Shown here: positions 1 to 11,200 of the stretch, one piece after another
Layout of the letters: every line of letters starts with the position of its first letter
How positions within the stretch are numbered: the stretch's first letter is position 1
Assembly: GCF_024713975.1 (NCBI RefSeq)
Contig: NC_091099.1
Span: 5,520,501 to 5,584,500 of the forward strand
Length of the DNA stretch: 64,000 nucleotides
Reading direction: 5' to 3'
Origin: Paralichthys olivaceus
Lineage: Eukaryota > Chordata > Actinopteri > Pleuronectiformes > Paralichthyidae
Notes under the pieces: model-generated
What the model was told of the DNA's origin: nothing
The model's database searches: none
The model's input: only the letters and a program-made list of their open reading frames with translations
Program-made: the position numbers and the translations under genes

Positions 1-76
1 CGTGTAAAGGTTGCTTTTGAAAATCTATATTTGGAATGTGGAAATGTAATTAAGAAACACTCAAGACAAATGGTGT

Positions 77-616
77 GTGAGGTCTTTCAGGTTTATGCTA
101 AGCTATCTCTCAGAAGTGACCGTGTGGACAAAGGAGGGCTGTGTGCCGCTATTAATGCAAATTGGTACATTAGAGGATTTTCCATTTTTGTGGCTGATTT
201 TTGTAAAATGTGTTATTTGCAGAGCAAATAATGCGTCAGGGGCAATAAAAGTGCCAAAACAAGGTCACCCTCCTCATTATAAACCCTTTGAGCATTTAAT
301 GATGGATTTTGCTGAATTAGCTCCGTCAGAAGGTAAGAAATACTGCTTTGTAATAGTGTGCATGTTCAGCAAATGGGTTGTAGAGTTTGATACTTCTAAA
401 CAGGAAGCAGGAACAGTGGCGAGGATCCTGCTGAGGGAAATCATTCCATGCTGGGGAATACCCAGACTCATCAGCAGTGACAATGGCTCTGGGTTTGCTA
501 ATCAGGCTCTTAGTTTTACAGTACAGTATTTGGGTTTTAACATTAATTCACATTGTTCGTATCACCCCCAGCTGAATCAGCATTATGCTTTACTAGGAAT
601 GTTTGCTCAAGTGTAA
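77..616 (+). pseudogene. Retroelement integrase core remnant (pol 3' end, broken)
   Basis: The reading frame resembles the end of the zinc-binding region plus the catalytic core of a retroviral or LTR-retrotransposon integrase. A CxxC pair (KCVIC) is followed by a basic linker, then a first catalytic-type Asp in MMDF, then a second Asp in SSDNGSGF. Family knowledge says a Glu should follow about 35 residues after the second Asp. Here the frame diverges after YHPQ and stops, so the third catalytic residue is absent. Upstream the frame is interrupted as well, so the left part of pol is missing or outside the window. I infer an old, inactive copy of an LTR element. It is not a host gene. The exact family (ERV or Gypsy) cannot be fixed from this fragment. 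Confidence 0.75.
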
Positions 617-1030
617 TAACAAGGAAATGTTTGTGTACTATGAACTAGATGAACCGGTGAACTGTTCGATCAGATTCGTAGTGTCTGTGCACAGGAAAGA
701 GAGATCAATGCCCGCTTCAACATGCAGGAGGTTGCCGGACGCGTGATCACAGATTGATAACGATGTAACTGAGGACAGCTGTGTGCTGTATAAAAGCCAG
801 CTCGTCATCAGAGACATTGGTCAGACTCTTGAACCTACTTTGGCTTTAAGAACTCTGTCCCTTTTTGGCCAAATAGAAACACTGTAACTTTGTTTGTGTT
901 CAATATATGCTGTGTAATTTTGCTTCTCGACCAGAATTAAATGCCTTGAAACTCGGTTGAGCAGTGATTCAATCATTCAGCGTAATTGTTTAATTCCTCC
1001 CCAGGGGATTAAATGCGAATTCCCACCAAC
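617..1030 (+). mobile_element. LTR-like sequence just downstream of the integrase remnant
   Basis: Directly after the integrase stop lies about 400 bases with no reading frame but with an LTR-like layout. A TATA box (TATAAAAG) sits near 788, and a T-rich stretch with ATTAAA-type signals follows at about 937 and 1011. Position and content suggest the 3' LTR of the same worn element, with env absent. I could not define clean TG...CA ends or a target duplication, so the borders are approximate. Confidence 0.35.
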
Positions 1031-1034
1031 ATCT

Positions 1035-1690
1035 CCAACACCTTAGTGGAATGGTTATTTGTTGCGAATATATTTAGCATGTTGAAATGTAATAATTTTT
1101 AAAAAAAAGGACATCGCCTTATTCTAATTGGAGTCTGGAGACAGTGTTGTATATTTGGGTAGCGATGATGTGAAGATGATGAAGGAATCTCCGATGACAC
1201 AGTCTTGATTGTATAAAAGGTTTATACAAAAAGTTCAGCATCAATACAAGCACTGCAGTCTGCCTGGGAGAGATCTGGGGCCAATGTGAATCTCTTCTCC
1301 CTAACAGCTTCAACTCCCCGTTTATATAGGAGAGTTGTTTTCGTGAATCTGAAGAAAACACATCTGGCTTTCCTCCGGCCTGTCCGGTAACAGGAAGGGA
1401 AAGACACCAGCTCAAATTTAGGGTGACAGTTAGAGCCGTGATCTAATGCCCTAATGTATACATTCAGTTTATCTCTGACAACCTAAACTTTGTCCGATTG
1501 TCCCAGGGCCTATGGGCCTCAGACCTAGAGATCAGCTTCCTTTAAAAAGAACACAATACATGGCATTTCAGACACCACAACAGGACCTTAGAAAATCAAT
1601 AAGGCCTGAAACAGAGGCCTCCAAAACTCTAAGATTTATAATGGTGTCAAAGTTAGACCAACAGCCACTACTTTAATACCCCATTAGAAT
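1035..1690. repeat. Dispersed repeat interrupted by a solo LTR
   Basis: Two blocks flank the solo LTR: 1071-1107 (core TTTAGCAT.TTGAAATGTAAT then poly-A) and 1628-1665 (core AAGATTTATAATGGTGTCAA). Both recur in the same order and orientation at 4481-4517 and 4594-4640, where no LTR lies between them. This indicates an older repeat into which the LTR later inserted. The second core also appears reversed near 7525-7540 and 7581-7593. I do not know the family. Confidence 0.5.
1145..1579 (-). mobile_element. Solo LTR, copy 1 of a family of three in this window
   Basis: Read on the minus strand, the element begins TGTGGTGTCTGAAATG and ends in ATATACAACA, so it has TG...CA ends. It carries a TATA-type TATATAAA near 1321 and a polyadenylation-like region near 1220. 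It is flanked by a perfect 4-bp direct repeat, ACAG (1141-1144 and 1580-1583), which is the signature of integrase-mediated insertion. No internal coding region is present, so it is a solo LTR left after recombination. Copies 2 (7777-8242) and 3 (12799-13230) match over the whole length. The short frames inside it are not genes. Confidence 0.8.
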
Positions 1691-2226
1691 CGACCCCTTC
1701 TTTGCAACTAAAAACCTAATTGTAATGGACATTTTATAAGTTGTGTATGTGATGCAACATAAGCAGATGTTTGTGCGGAAGATTTACCAGATTGTTTATT
1801 TAAAAGGGAAACCTTAGGTTTACGATTATTGCTCAGAGACTTTCTGGATCTCACACCAGTGCTGGTCCACAGAGATGTGAAGGCAGCATGACTCCCCCAC
1901 TGATACGGAAACCAGGAGGGGTAATAAAGGCCAGTGAGGTATAACAACACAGAGCTCTCCTCCGCTCTTTGCTCATACGTACTCATTCAGAGAGATGTGT
2001 AGAGTCCTTCTGCAGATGCTGAATTAAACTTAAGAGTGTTTGACTTTGTCCTTGATTTACAGAAATTGCCACCACACTCATCAATTCCTTAACTCTGTGT
2101 CATCAGCCTAATTTTTGAGAATCCACAACATAACCTCTAAACAAACAGTACCGAAAAGAATGTATCACATTTGGAAAAGTGCAAATCAAATTAACAACTT
2201 TAAACAAGTTGATTTAAAAAAAATGT
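1691..2226. other. Intergenic stretch, nothing recognised
   Basis: About 530 bases between the repeat cluster and the end of the ETFBKMT transcript. I see only short chance frames and no recognisable element. Confidence 0.5.
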
Positions 2227-2232
2227 TTTATT
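2227..2232 (-). terminator. Polyadenylation signal of ETFBKMT
   Basis: AATAAA on the minus strand (TTTATT on plus), about 110 bases past the ETFBKMT stop codon. It is the first canonical signal downstream and would give a short 3' UTR. Confidence 0.55.
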
Positions 2233-2344
2233 ATACCTTTAATATATATTATTCTCAGTCATGTTGTTCAGTCCTTTGCAAATACTTATATCAGAAATAT
2301 TAATTACATTCATTTAAGAGAGTGCAGGAGATTCTCTGGAGGCC

Positions 2345-4684
2345 TCAGAGTTCAGGACTATAGCACCAAACGCTGCTGCAGGTCAGACCATAGTTTTCTT
2401 CTCTGACAGACTCCGGCAGCTCAAACTGAGCCAGTTGACGCAGAAGCCGACGGATGCTGTGTCCCTCAAACTGGGCTCTGCCGGGATCTCCGATCAGGAC
2501 CTGGGTGCCGTGGGTTTTGATGCAACGCTTCAACCAGCAGTGAAGGCTGGTGGCCAGGGCCTCGTCGTAGAACATGTCACCCAGGAGGATCAGGTCAAAG
2601 CCCTCTGGTTCTGAACCAATCACGTCGTCTGTCGCACAAATGGGCGGGTCCAAGCCGTTCAGCTCGCAGTTCATGTGAAACGCAACGGCTGCAACTGTCA
2701 CACAAACCGACATATTCATTTCTTCATTTACATCAGTTTGTCAAGTATTAAGCATTATCATATTAACATTAATGAGTCACGAGCAACAATTTCAGATTAA
2801 ATAGCTGCATAAACATGTTTTATACACATCAACAATCTTTGTTTTTATGACTTCAAATCTCAGATACCAAATATTGTTGTAGAAAACCTTTGAAAGCATC
2901 TGATACTGTGTGATCATCTCCAGTGAATTCTTTTGACCAACTCTTGAGACTCCAGTAATAGTGAAGTATACGTGTTGGAAAAGAAGTCTAGACTCAGTAT
3001 CTGGCCCAGAGCTGGACATTTTTTTATCCCTAACAATATAAGAAAATAAATCTGTGAGACAGAAATTATATTCAGTTGAATTGTTTCTGTATTTGTTGAC
3101 TTCATTATAAGGCCAGATTATAAACTTTAGAAGTTGTCCATTTGTTTGTTTATTTATTTTTCAGCAGGATAACTTAAAACTACTATCACAACTTGGTGGA
3201 AGGAAGTGACATGGACAGAGACATAACCTGAACCAGAACAAAGTAACAAATCTAGAATTCCTTTTCCCAGGGAGTAATCCATGGAATTTGATAATAAAAA
3301 CCAGGCACACAAGTCTCCTAGTTTTGGAATTTAAATTATTTCAATATCTGCAGCACTAAAGTGTAATGTTAATTATTAAATTGCATTAAGATTAAATTAA
3401 ATTATCATGTTGCCTTACCTTGTAAATGGGCACCGGGATAAACCCGGTATTAACACACGTATTGTTTCAAACTGTGCTCACACGAGGCATATTCATGATT
3501 CATGTTCAATAAGAGAACCAACTTTGTCTCCCAAAACAATAAAACAGAACATGATTCATTTGTCTCCATAATAAAATGCTTGAGAATAAAAAGAAATGAA
3601 AGGTCTTTCCTGGAAAGTGTGAATTCAAACGGAATAAATATTGATGCATACCGGGGTCAATGTCATTAGCGACAACATGAGCAGCACCACAGAGTTTTGC
3701 AGCGATGGAAGAGGCTCCACAGCCGCTCCCTACGTCCAGGATCTTCTTACCCAGACACACTCCAGGGTTGTCTAAGAGATACCTGAGGGGACGAGGCAAA
3801 ACATTAGTGTGACCTTTTCTCACTGTGAGGCACAAAAAAACTCATGCACGCTTTTAATTTTAGTTATCCTACTATCTGGTCTAACCAAGCATGAGTGCTG
3901 ACCAGGACCAGAAAAAGAGACCTAACGCTGGCTGTCAGTTTCTGTATTAGTTTTAAGATTTGTTTGAAATATTTCTTGTGGTCTCGTGCCAGCTCATATG
4001 TCTCACATGTATGAACAAGAATGTGGCCTTTGGTTGGTTCAGTCTGCTGGAGGACCTGAGAGCAGCAGGTGCTGTGCAATAAAGTGATCGTCTGTGTGGT
4101 GGAACCCTGAAAAATAAAGGTGATGACATCAAGTTTGTCTTTTGAGAGTTTTAACAAAGCATGTGGTAAAACCATGTGTTTGTGTACAGAGGGCAGGAGG
4201 GTCTGTATGCAGCCTGGGGCAAGGTCCAAGTTAACAACGCTCACAGGGAAAGTCTCCATCAGAGTAAGAGTCAGGGTCATTAACTGCAAGGCAGGCTAAT
4301 AATATTACAATTGACTGTGTGAGATACTGAGGAGATGACAATGGCCCCCTGGCCCATGTAAAACAGATTTCAGGTTGCAGCTGTACACTTTCACTTGACA
4401 GCACCATATAGCTAGCATAAAAAGTTTAACCATTTATGTGGCCTTGTAAACATGTGTGGAAGGGAAGCTTTTAAACCGTTATTTAGCATATTGAAATGTA
4501 ATATTTAAAAAAAAAATGCAGTTGAGAATTGCCCAAATCCACTGGTGTATGATGTCAGACCTTTTCAGGCTTGAGTTAAAGTCCTTCGATAACTTTAAGA
4601 TTTATAATGGTGTCAAAGCTGGACCGACAATCAGTGTTTTAATTAGAGTTCTCTCTCTCCTTCACACACACACACACACACACA

Positions 4685-4752
<68 letters not shown>

Positions 4753-5455
4753 ATAAAAATGTTTGCCTTGGTGCAAGCCACGTCTTTCTCTCTCCACCTC
4801 TCTCTCTCTAACAGTCAGACATTCGGCGTTATAGTGTTGAGTTCACGCAGATGAAAATGAACTAGTTCACATTCATTATTTAAAAATTCGAACTAAGTCA
4901 CGGTTCCACAAATGAACGAGTCATTCGACTATCGTCGGGTAGAGCGAAACGCTTTGAACTATGGTACTCCTGTTAGCTCCATCAGTCCTGGATCAAAGCC
5001 ACTTGAAGGACAGTTCGTGGAGTAGAGGGACATTACGCACAGGCTCTCAGTGTTCTCCGCCCTGACTGGGTTTAGTTTGTTGGCATCAGCTCATTTAAAC
5101 CCACAAGCATCCGTGTCAGTTTCTCCTGAGTGTCGCACAGCATCACCAGCTCCTCTCACCGTGTGACTGCCTGACCCCCGGGCCAGTAAATGGCCCAGTA
5201 CGGCTCCTCGAAGGGCCACAGCTCGGGTCTCTCCCTCCAGAACCTGCAGTTCGGGGTGAAGAGCCTCAGTCTGATCTCCGGCGTCAGACTCTGCTCTCCA
5301 GATGTTTCCGTGTTCTCTCGTATGAAACTCCGGATGTGTTGGTCGGACTGACAGATGTTTGAGAGACTCCGGAGTCCGTCAGACCGATTCAATGCGCTCA
5401 ATAATATTTTCACGTATCGGGGACGATTAGAGTTTAACAGTCCCAGCATGATCAT
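2345..5455 (-). CDS. etfbkmt: ETF-beta subunit lysine methyltransferase (METTL20), three coding exons
   Basis: Class I S-adenosylmethionine-dependent methyltransferase of the mitochondrial matrix; the family trimethylates lysines of electron transfer flavoprotein beta and lowers its electron transfer. Coding exons are 5455-5160, 3782-3652 and 2694-2345; all junctions are GT-AG and keep frame, giving 258 residues (human about 262). The chosen start is the first ATG (MIMLGLLNSNRPRYVK), a basic, Asp/Glu-poor leader that fits a mitochondrial presequence; the longer open frame upstream begins with TTG. Visible motifs: SLTPEIRLRL and YWAIYWPGGQA (about 56-96), the SAM-binding motif I LDVGSGCGASSIAAK (about 114-128), ANDIDP (about 138-143), and the family post-II motif LLGDMFYDE (about 179-187). 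Intron 1 (3783-5159) carries a long CA array and repeats. Downstream AATAAA at 2232-2227 probably ends the transcript. No damage seen; the gene looks functional. Confidence 0.95.
2695..3651 (-). other. ETFBKMT intron 2
   Basis: Donor CCCCG|GTATGC at 3652/3651 and acceptor TGTGACAG ending at 2695. Near 3160-3215 lies a short fragment (TCAGCAGGATAA..., CTTGGTGGAAGGA) of the teleost repeat also seen at 26600, 30124, 47600 and 60070. Otherwise nothing is recognised. Confidence 0.55.
3783..5159 (-). other. ETFBKMT intron 1 and its contents
   Basis: The donor G|GTGAGA at 5160/5159 and acceptor CCCCTCAG ending at 3783 define the intron. It holds the uninterrupted repeat copy at 4481-4640, the CA array at 4663-4752, and a stretch near 4845-4960 rich in GAACTAGTTCA-like words that resembles a dispersed teleost repeat. 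The open frames here (for example 3864-4289) show no recognisable protein. Confidence 0.6.
4663..4752. repeat. (CA)n microsatellite
   Basis: About 90 bases of nearly pure CA with a small CGCG interruption near 4685. The Thr-His run of the open frame crossing it is an artefact. Confidence 0.95.
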
Positions 5456-5560
5456 CACATGTTTCCACACGGACGCATAATAAGTGTCGGACAACAGGTT
5501 CCATGGACCTCCGGAAACAAGGACTAACTTATTTCCGCTTTAAATGGTTCCTACTGATAA
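5456..5560 (-). promoter_or_regulatory. Probable ETFBKMT 5' UTR and promoter region
   Basis: Just upstream of the chosen ATG, the minus strand has ETS-type words (GCGGAAAT, and TTTCCGGAG in reverse) near 5510-5540, typical of TATA-less housekeeping promoters. I infer that transcription starts here. There is no direct proof. Confidence 0.3.
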
Positions 5561-7085
5561 TGTGAGGAGTTTTAATTGCTGCTGAAATGAAATGATAAAT
5601 ATTTATGTCCGTACATAACCGCAGTACAGAGGAATATTTTATGTGACAAAGATATAATTGGGCTGAAATATTTGTATCATACATCACCTTATTGAGTACA
5701 AAAGTTTGTTTCATCCATTAAAATATTTTGAAACATTTTTAGTTAATATGTGAAAAGTTTTTTTTTGTGTAAAACGGATTTGTAGCTGTAGAAATATTTG
5801 ATGTATATGAAAACATTTTTGAGTTTGAGCTACAGGTAAATGTATAAAAAGGTTGTAATGAAAAATTCACATATGAACTTTGCTCTAACTCTTTCCAGTG
5901 TCTGATCAATACTCGGGCGCTGTGTTCAAAAATAACTCCTTATATAGGAATACAGCCGTGCTCCCATAAGAGGAACTGACTGTATGTACAGTCAGACGAT
6001 TAAAAACTAGTATCTTTAACTAACACTCAGGTTCATGTCCTTTTGTTGACCCTGATCAGTAACAATGGGTGCTGGGGTCAATTTCCTCTTTCTATAGAAG
6101 CAACAGCAGACGTTTTCCTCTGTCTACCAGACTACATGTGACCTTCTTCTGTCGCTGTTCGAGGTTCCACTCTGAGTTCATGCTGAGTGTGAAACCCTGT
6201 GCAGAGCTCATAGACCCAAAGACAACTCCGATCTGATAAACTCTATATTTCATATCTTGAGATAAATTTTCTGGTGAGAGAGAAATTGATTGCAGGTTTG
6301 ATTTACATCAAGGAGACCAGACGAGGAACCATATCAACGTCAACACTTGTCTGAGGATGTCTCACACTGCACCTCAACCTATCTCCACCGCTCGCCACCT
6401 TGCATCGCCCATTCCTTCAATATGTCCATAAAAAGTTAGAGTTAATTATTTATGTTACATATATTTGTTCACACCTTATTGGATACTTCAACCTAAAGCA
6501 AACATACCCAAATCATGTTGTGTCCCTATGTCTTGCCTCTTATCTCTGCTCTAAATCAGAGAACAGTTGGAGCTCACCGGTCTGGAACCTGGCCTTGGGT
6601 ATGCAGGGAGGGAAGGGAGTATGTGTGCAGCAAAACAGGCTCTAGCAGCTATGCTTTGTGAGGATGCTCATACATATCTGACCTTCAACCTAGCTTCCCT
6701 GGGGATAGGGATTCATGCATGCCTCCATACAAGAGGTGCAAAGACAAACATTAACACACTTAACACACACAATAAGTGCATAAGTGTATGTACTTGTTAT
6801 TTGTGCTGTGTCAGTACTAGAACTACAACTACAGCTTATTTATTTCCTTCTATGTTCATTAATGTGCTCTGACCCTATAAGATAAGATAAAATAACAGGT
6901 TTTGGCTTGCACCAAGGCTATATTTTTATGTTTGTGTGTTTGTGTGCGTGCAGGAACATTATCAAGGTTTTCACAAACTTTGACGCACACTAGATCACAA
7001 GCTACAAATCTCAGGCTCCAAGTTTGAAATTTTGACCCCTCTAGCAACAATTTGGATGAAATATAAGTCTAATTTCATCTAATAG
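5561..7085. other. Intergenic stretch without a recognisable gene
   Basis: AT-rich sequence with short chance frames. A run of GATAA-type words occurs near 6878-6892. No domain-like protein or named repeat is recognised. Confidence 0.5.
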
Positions 7086-7490
7086 TGTTTTAAAAACTAG
7101 GTTCCACTCGTGGTCCAAAAGTCCAAAAATTCAGTTCAGAAGTCAACTTAAAAGCAGCAGAGTTTTATTGTCGACAAAAAACCTGAGAGCATTCAGTAGT
7201 GCGCCGGAGCAGCAGCAGAGAGAAACTCTGACTAACAGTGATGTTGTTCTGCCTTATATTCCCTGAGAGGCCACACCTGCTACTCATCTTATTGGTCTTT
7301 CATTACATATCGTGGTTTAAACCCAATTGGTTACTGTGGATGGTCCGACATCGTGACCTAAGCTCATTGGCTACTGTGGACGGTCCAACATCGTGAACTT
7401 GAGTTTACCCCTGGAAAGTCTCCAAGCACCTGGGTTGCTTTGGATGGCCTTGGAACTGGGACCTTCCCTCTGGAAAGTCTTGCCCTGACA
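7086..7490 (-). mobile_element. Solo LTR-like element of a second family
   Basis: On the minus strand this reads like an LTR: a promoter part with CCAAT boxes, a TATA-type ATATAAGG near 7255, then a (GCT)n-rich leader, AATAAA near 7167, and a T-rich tail ending ...AAAACA. Its upstream part contains a 31-bp direct duplication (7326-7356 and 7366-7396), each copy carrying CCAAT. TG...CA ends can be drawn at 7086 and 7490, but no matching target duplication is visible, so the limits are approximate. No coding region is attached. Confidence 0.5.
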
Positions 7491-7776
7491 TGTCTCTTTT
7501 TCTTTTAAACTGTTTTTCTTACTGTTGACACCATTATATCTGTCCAAACCATTTAAAAAAAAAAGATATTTGTCTCTGATTTGACACCATTATGTTTCCT
7601 TTTTGTCAGTTTGCCTTTTTTTAAAAAGATTATTATTTCTTACCACAAGTTATACATACACATCATACTGCTTGAAACACACTGAGTATATTGTTTGATT
7701 CATCATTATTGTGTTAAACTTACTGTAATCATCAGTAAATTATGTTTCTCTTTATACTTCAACACATATTAGATTG

Positions 7777-8242
7777 TGTCGTATATTGGGGTTGCGATGA
7801 TGTGAAGATGATGAAGGAATCTCCGATGACACCGTCTTAATTGTATAAAATGTTTATTACAAAAAAGTTCAGCATCAATACAAGCAATGCAATCTGCATA
7901 TGGAGAGATCCGAAGTCAATGTGAATCTCTCCTGCCTGGAGAGAGATTTGGAGCCAATGTGAATCTCTTCTTCGGGGGCAACTTCAACTCCTCGTTTATA
8001 TAGGAGTGTTGTTTGCATAAACCTAAAGAAAACACATCTGGTTTTCATCCAGCTCTTCTCATTTGTCTGGTGACAGGGAAAGAGAAGGCACTCACTCAAA
8101 TTTAGTGTAGCATTTAGAACTGTGACCTAATGCCCTACCATACGTTCAGGCTTTCTCCAAATTCCTCAAAACCTGTGGACCTCAAACCTAAAGATAAATT
8201 TCTTTTATGGGGAGGACCACACATAGCATTTCAGACACCACA
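7777..8242 (-). mobile_element. Solo LTR, copy 2 of the 1145-1579 family
   Basis: Same TG...CA ends as copies 1 and 3 (TGTGGTGTCTGAAATGC at the minus-strand start), TATATAAA near 7996, and AATAAA near 7849. A perfect 4-bp direct repeat, ATTG, flanks it (7773-7776 and 8243-8246). It is longer than its sisters mainly because of an internal tandem duplication at about 7901-7973. No internal region; a solo LTR. Confidence 0.8.
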
Positions 8243-11200
8243 ATTGCAGTGCAGATTAAAGGTATATAGTGACATTCAAACTGTGACATGGCATAGTGAC
8301 CAAAAATTATACTACAATAGATATTCATCTAATTCTGTTAGTGGTCTGTATTTGTGTCCTAATATCACAAGATAAAGAAAAGAAGAAAAGTGAAACAAAA
8401 GAAATACAAGTGATTCAAGCCATCAGGGATATAAAACATAAAACAAACTGTGTCAAACTGAAGCAGGACAAATACTTTCCTGAGTAAATATCTAAATATA
8501 AGTAGGATGGTCGTGGCAGTTAGAAGAAGAAGTTGAAGAGTCCAGGCAGGTTTCAAATAGTGTGTGTGTGAGTGTCACAGTCAAATACTACATGCTACAT
8601 GTATGTGGCTGGGAGCTGGAGCCTGAAGTTCTTATTACAGGAGCCCCTCAGATCCACTGTGTGCTGAGACACAAGCATTCGGATGAGGGAAGTGGCAGAG
8701 ACCTCATGGGGATTACTTCAGTCACTGATGCTATCATGATCTCACCCCTGTGACCTATAGAGCAGAACACCATCTTCCTCAGTGAATGTTTTGTACAGAT
8801 GGCTGGGTCGACGGTGTGTTCAAGCTCTGCAGATGAATTAGCTCAGACATAACAGACTTTTGTGTTTGTGTGTTTCTGTTTATGATTTAGACTTTCTCAT
8901 ATTCTCACACATCATGTGCTCGTTCCACAGGCCTGAATTCAAACACTTGAAAAAGTAATTTAAAGTTTGGCTTTACCAGATGTTCTTAATATGTGAAAAA
9001 AAAGCTGAACTGATTCAGGCCAATAACTTCTGCTTATTTCACAATTGTGTGTGTGCCTGACTAACAGAAACCTCCACCCTGCCATGGCATCATTCTTTAC
9101 TTTTTCATCTCCTCAATATTAATTGCCTTTTTTTCTGCATTTTCCCATTTGAGGTTATGCCTCACTGCCCTTTAGTCAGCCTGAAAAAATGTAGAAAGCA
9201 GATAAGAGAGTCCGTTCACTCCCTGTGAGACACGAACAAAGCTTATAACTTTGTCTGCTCAGCGTCAGACCTCCTGAAACACTCATGGTGCGAGAAATCC
9301 GCCCTTCTTCAGCTGGCAGGAGATTTTCACTACTGCTCTTTATTTTCATTAATAAAATACAAAAGACACATTTGTTTCATCTGCTCATTTATTTCACTTC
9401 TCAATCAATTTCCACCACAAAAAAAAATAATTCCTGTGATAATAAAAGGTTGAAACACTAAAACATATATGAATCATATGAAATAAGTTGATGAATTATT
9501 GCATGATTACAATAATTGGATGTGCAGGTGCAGGAACAAACTGTATGAATTCCTCTTGGTGCAATAGTAAAGAGAGTAATGAAACAAATCTTTGACACAG
9601 GATGTCACAGTGGTCAAAAAAAGACACCACCGTCTCCCACATGTTTTGTGATGTAGTACAGAGCTGCTTTGTTCTTTTTTGCCGTATCCAAGCGAGTCAA
9701 GGCAGAGTTAGGAAGCCAGACAGATAACAGAGGAGGTATAAAATATCTCCATGAGTGCATATTGCTGGAGACAAAAGAAACAGCAAGGGTGTGATGACCC
9801 GAGACAAGGTTTATATATTTGTCCAATAGAGAAACTATATAAAAGTTAAAATGTTTATTTCAGTGTTTTCATGTTGTTCCTTTATTTGTTTTGCTGAGTA
9901 TGATCAGGTTTTTCTGTGATTTGCTCTCTTTGCACTTACATTTTATTCAGTGAGGCACCGACAAGTCTGGTTTTAAAAAACGCTATAAAAATAAAGTTAT
10001 CATTGTGATTAATGCACCTTTGGTGGCAATTTCTGTGAATCAAGCACAAAGTCAAACACTGGTCTTTCTTTGTTCTCCGGGTGTAAGATCTCAACCATAT
10101 ACAATGAGGCCATAAAGTTAAAGTCTCTTAGTTTCCTTTTAGACAAACAATCTGGTCATTCTCTTAGACACTTCTGGTCATGCTGCACATCTCTCCAGAC
10201 AGCTCCTCTCATCAGTCCCCCCTGCTTAACACATCACCCATGTCCAAAAAACTTCATTCCTTCACCCAGCGAGATTTCTCTCACACACATATTGGAGGAG
10301 TTTATGTGTCAATGAAAGCTGAATCAGTCACAGTTCTCCACAGTGAGTATACGATGCGTTTCTCTCTGCAGGTTTTTGTTGAGGCTGAGTTGATGCTGGA
10401 TTAGTTAGAGGAAAGTGTTTTTCAGCCACATTCCTTAAATAACATGCCCCCTCGTCAACTCTGCTCTGAACCCCAGACATTCAATCCCCCACTCAAAAGG
10501 AGTAAAGCAACCCACCACAGCCCCCTTGACCACAATACATGTTTCCCCTCTGTCCTCCTCTCCCACCTCCCAGAATTAAAAGGAATGAAAGCTGCAGATA
10601 AAACCCCCTGAAGACATTTTAACTTCAGAGCCAGGAAACATAGAGAGTAAATAATAAGGTTTACTGCTGTGAAATTATCCCAACAATGTGATGCATCAGT
10701 CACATTTTTCCAGGAACACTACAGGGATGACTTTCTCACAAACGCCTCATGTTATTGATGCCTCAGGAGGAAACAGGGGACAACACGGTCACAAATATCA
10801 AATCAATGCTGTGGCTCCCCCTGTTGCTCAAACAACGTAGTTGAAACAAATGAAAAAATAGTGCATTGATGTTTCATTCAAACCAGATCAACGTGTGTAA
10901 CAACAGGCTGATCGCAGGAGAGCAACCAGTTCAACAAACCTCCCAGACGTGTCAGAAACTGGACGGTAAAACAATATGTTCACTTGGCACAGATCCGGAC
11001 AACATGTGACTCACCTGTGAAGTGAAGTGGAACTGTTGTGTGTATTTCTTAAGAAACAAAAAACAAATGTTCAGAAAGACAAGCAAGAAAATAACCTCAG
11101 TGATGGAGGGAGACGTTACGGACCACCTTCTGCTGTGAAGGACGTTTTGACTCTCACGTGTCAGGGTTTGTCTGTGTGAGGCCCTATCCCCAGGGGAGCT

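Noticed and set aside
1119..1415. Frames of 60-100 codons starting MSWCLSL or similar at 1119-1415, 7875-8099 and 12962-13266
   Set aside because: They lie inside the three solo LTR copies, are broken differently in each, and reflect shared LTR DNA rather than a protein.
4516..4854. Open frame of 112 codons with a long Thr-His run
   Set aside because: It is produced by the CA array; a dinucleotide repeat always gives such a frame. The same holds for the frames at 38.7-40.8 kb and 44.4-44.8 kb.
5456..5494. Longer start of ETFBKMT at 5494
   Set aside because: The codon is TTG. The ATG at 5455 gives a normal length and a presequence-like start.
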